Shown: in pieces, positions 63,673-64,000 of the stretch | Numbering within the stretch: the first letter of the stretch is position 1 | Layout: each line of letters begins with the position of its first letter | Source: Lutjanus erythropterus | Taxonomy: Eukaryota > Chordata > Actinopteri > Lutjaniformes > Lutjanidae | NCBI GenBank assembly: GCA_020091685.1 | Contig: CM034599.1 | Span: 36,843,408-36,907,407 of the forward strand | DNA: 64,000 bases | Reading direction: 5' to 3' | The notes under the pieces: generated by a model | The model's input: only the letters and a program-made list of their open reading frames with translations | Told to the model about the DNA's origin: nothing | Databases searched by the model: none | Program-made: the position numbers and the translations under genes

Positions 63673-64000
63673 TTAGTTTACTGATAACATTTTTTAAAAC
63701 GTTTTTAACCAGTAATTGTATCAGAATATATTTTTAAAGCAACCAACCTAACACTGAACAAACACTCCTACAGGTCACAGGCCATGTAACCATACAGCTA
63801 CAACACACCAGACTTTCTGGGAAAAAGAATCCCTGTTTCTTGAGGAAAGTTTTAAAATACAGGGGCATGCACATGGCCGTGCGGTGACTTATTACATCTT
63901 CATTCTTGAGAATTAAAAGCAAAATTAAAAGTATTTAACCTGAAAATGCTTATTATTTTGTCATTTCCATTCTTTAAAAGTCACCAAAATGCAGGAAACA
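63673..64000. other. Unassigned AT-rich DNA to window end
   Basis: No gene or repeat recognised. Confidence 0.3.

Noticed and set aside
1..64000. tRNA, rRNA, snRNA or microRNA genes
   Set aside because: I looked for tRNA A/B-box pairs with cloverleaf potential and for familiar snRNA and rRNA strings and found none convincing. Hairpins noted are better explained by repeats. A covariance-model scan would be needed to exclude weak cases.

Overview
This is vertebrate nuclear DNA, most likely from a teleost fish and probably a percomorph. It is AT-rich and full of (TG)n/(CA)n microsatellites. It is packed with short non-autonomous DNA transposons of hAT type (8-bp target duplications) and TTAA type, Tc1/mariner relics and a Ty3/gypsy-like solo LTR. 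I find no intact protein-coding gene and no structural RNA gene. The longest open frame (173 codons) lies inside a minisatellite. The only recognisable protein-coding homology is broken transposase.

Repeat family names used here (M1-M3, R1-R8, X) are local labels. M1, M2 and M3 are TTAA-flanked MITEs. R1 is a ~0.65-kb dispersed repeat carrying a nuclear-receptor DR1 motif. R2 is a ~1.2-kb long-inverted-repeat element rich in GTCATAA-type modules. R3 is a hAT-type element with an internal minisatellite. R4 is a GTAAC/GATTAC-rich MITE. R5 is the hAT-type CAGTGGTGG family. R6 is a GATATCTACAA-rich MITE. R7 and R8 are GGCTGCA-ended MITEs.

Layout. 0-7 kb: an M1 copy, R4, R1 copy 1, a GC-rich block at 4.7-5.2 kb and a Tc1/mariner relic. 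7.5-11.8 kb: an R5 element, a retroposon 3' end, a Penelope/hammerhead-like scrap, a (TG)n tract and R3 copy 1. 12-20 kb: candidate conserved blocks, R1 copy 2 with nested insertions and a complete M1. 19.9-22.6 kb: a 228-bp direct duplication (X1/X2) bracketing R6 and R2 copy 1. 23.7-24.2 kb: solo LTR. 26.6-27.6 kb: a dense candidate regulatory block. 27.7-29.2 kb: R3 copy 2 with a perfect target duplication. 29.8-32.5 kb: a four-member nest (R6 holding R2 holding R1, and R6 holding a hAT element). 33.8-34.4 kb: a 42-bp minisatellite. 35.2-36.8 kb: a large imperfect palindrome. 38.4-40 kb: a minisatellite element split by R5. 41.9-43.7 kb: R1 copy 4 split by M2. 45.1-45.8 kb: R5 inverted. 50.2-52.1 kb: a Tc1 split by M1. 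52.4-56.5 kb: candidate conserved blocks and R3 copy 3. 57-64 kb: stacked R7, M3, R4, R8 and relics.

Between the transposons lie several islands of mixed-composition, TAAT/TTGAT/octamer-rich DNA with few repeats. They look like conserved non-coding elements, so the window may sit in a gene-poor regulatory landscape. That is inference from composition only and needs cross-species alignment. The clearest results are the nested transposons with readable target duplications, the mobile minisatellites and the inverted-repeat structures.
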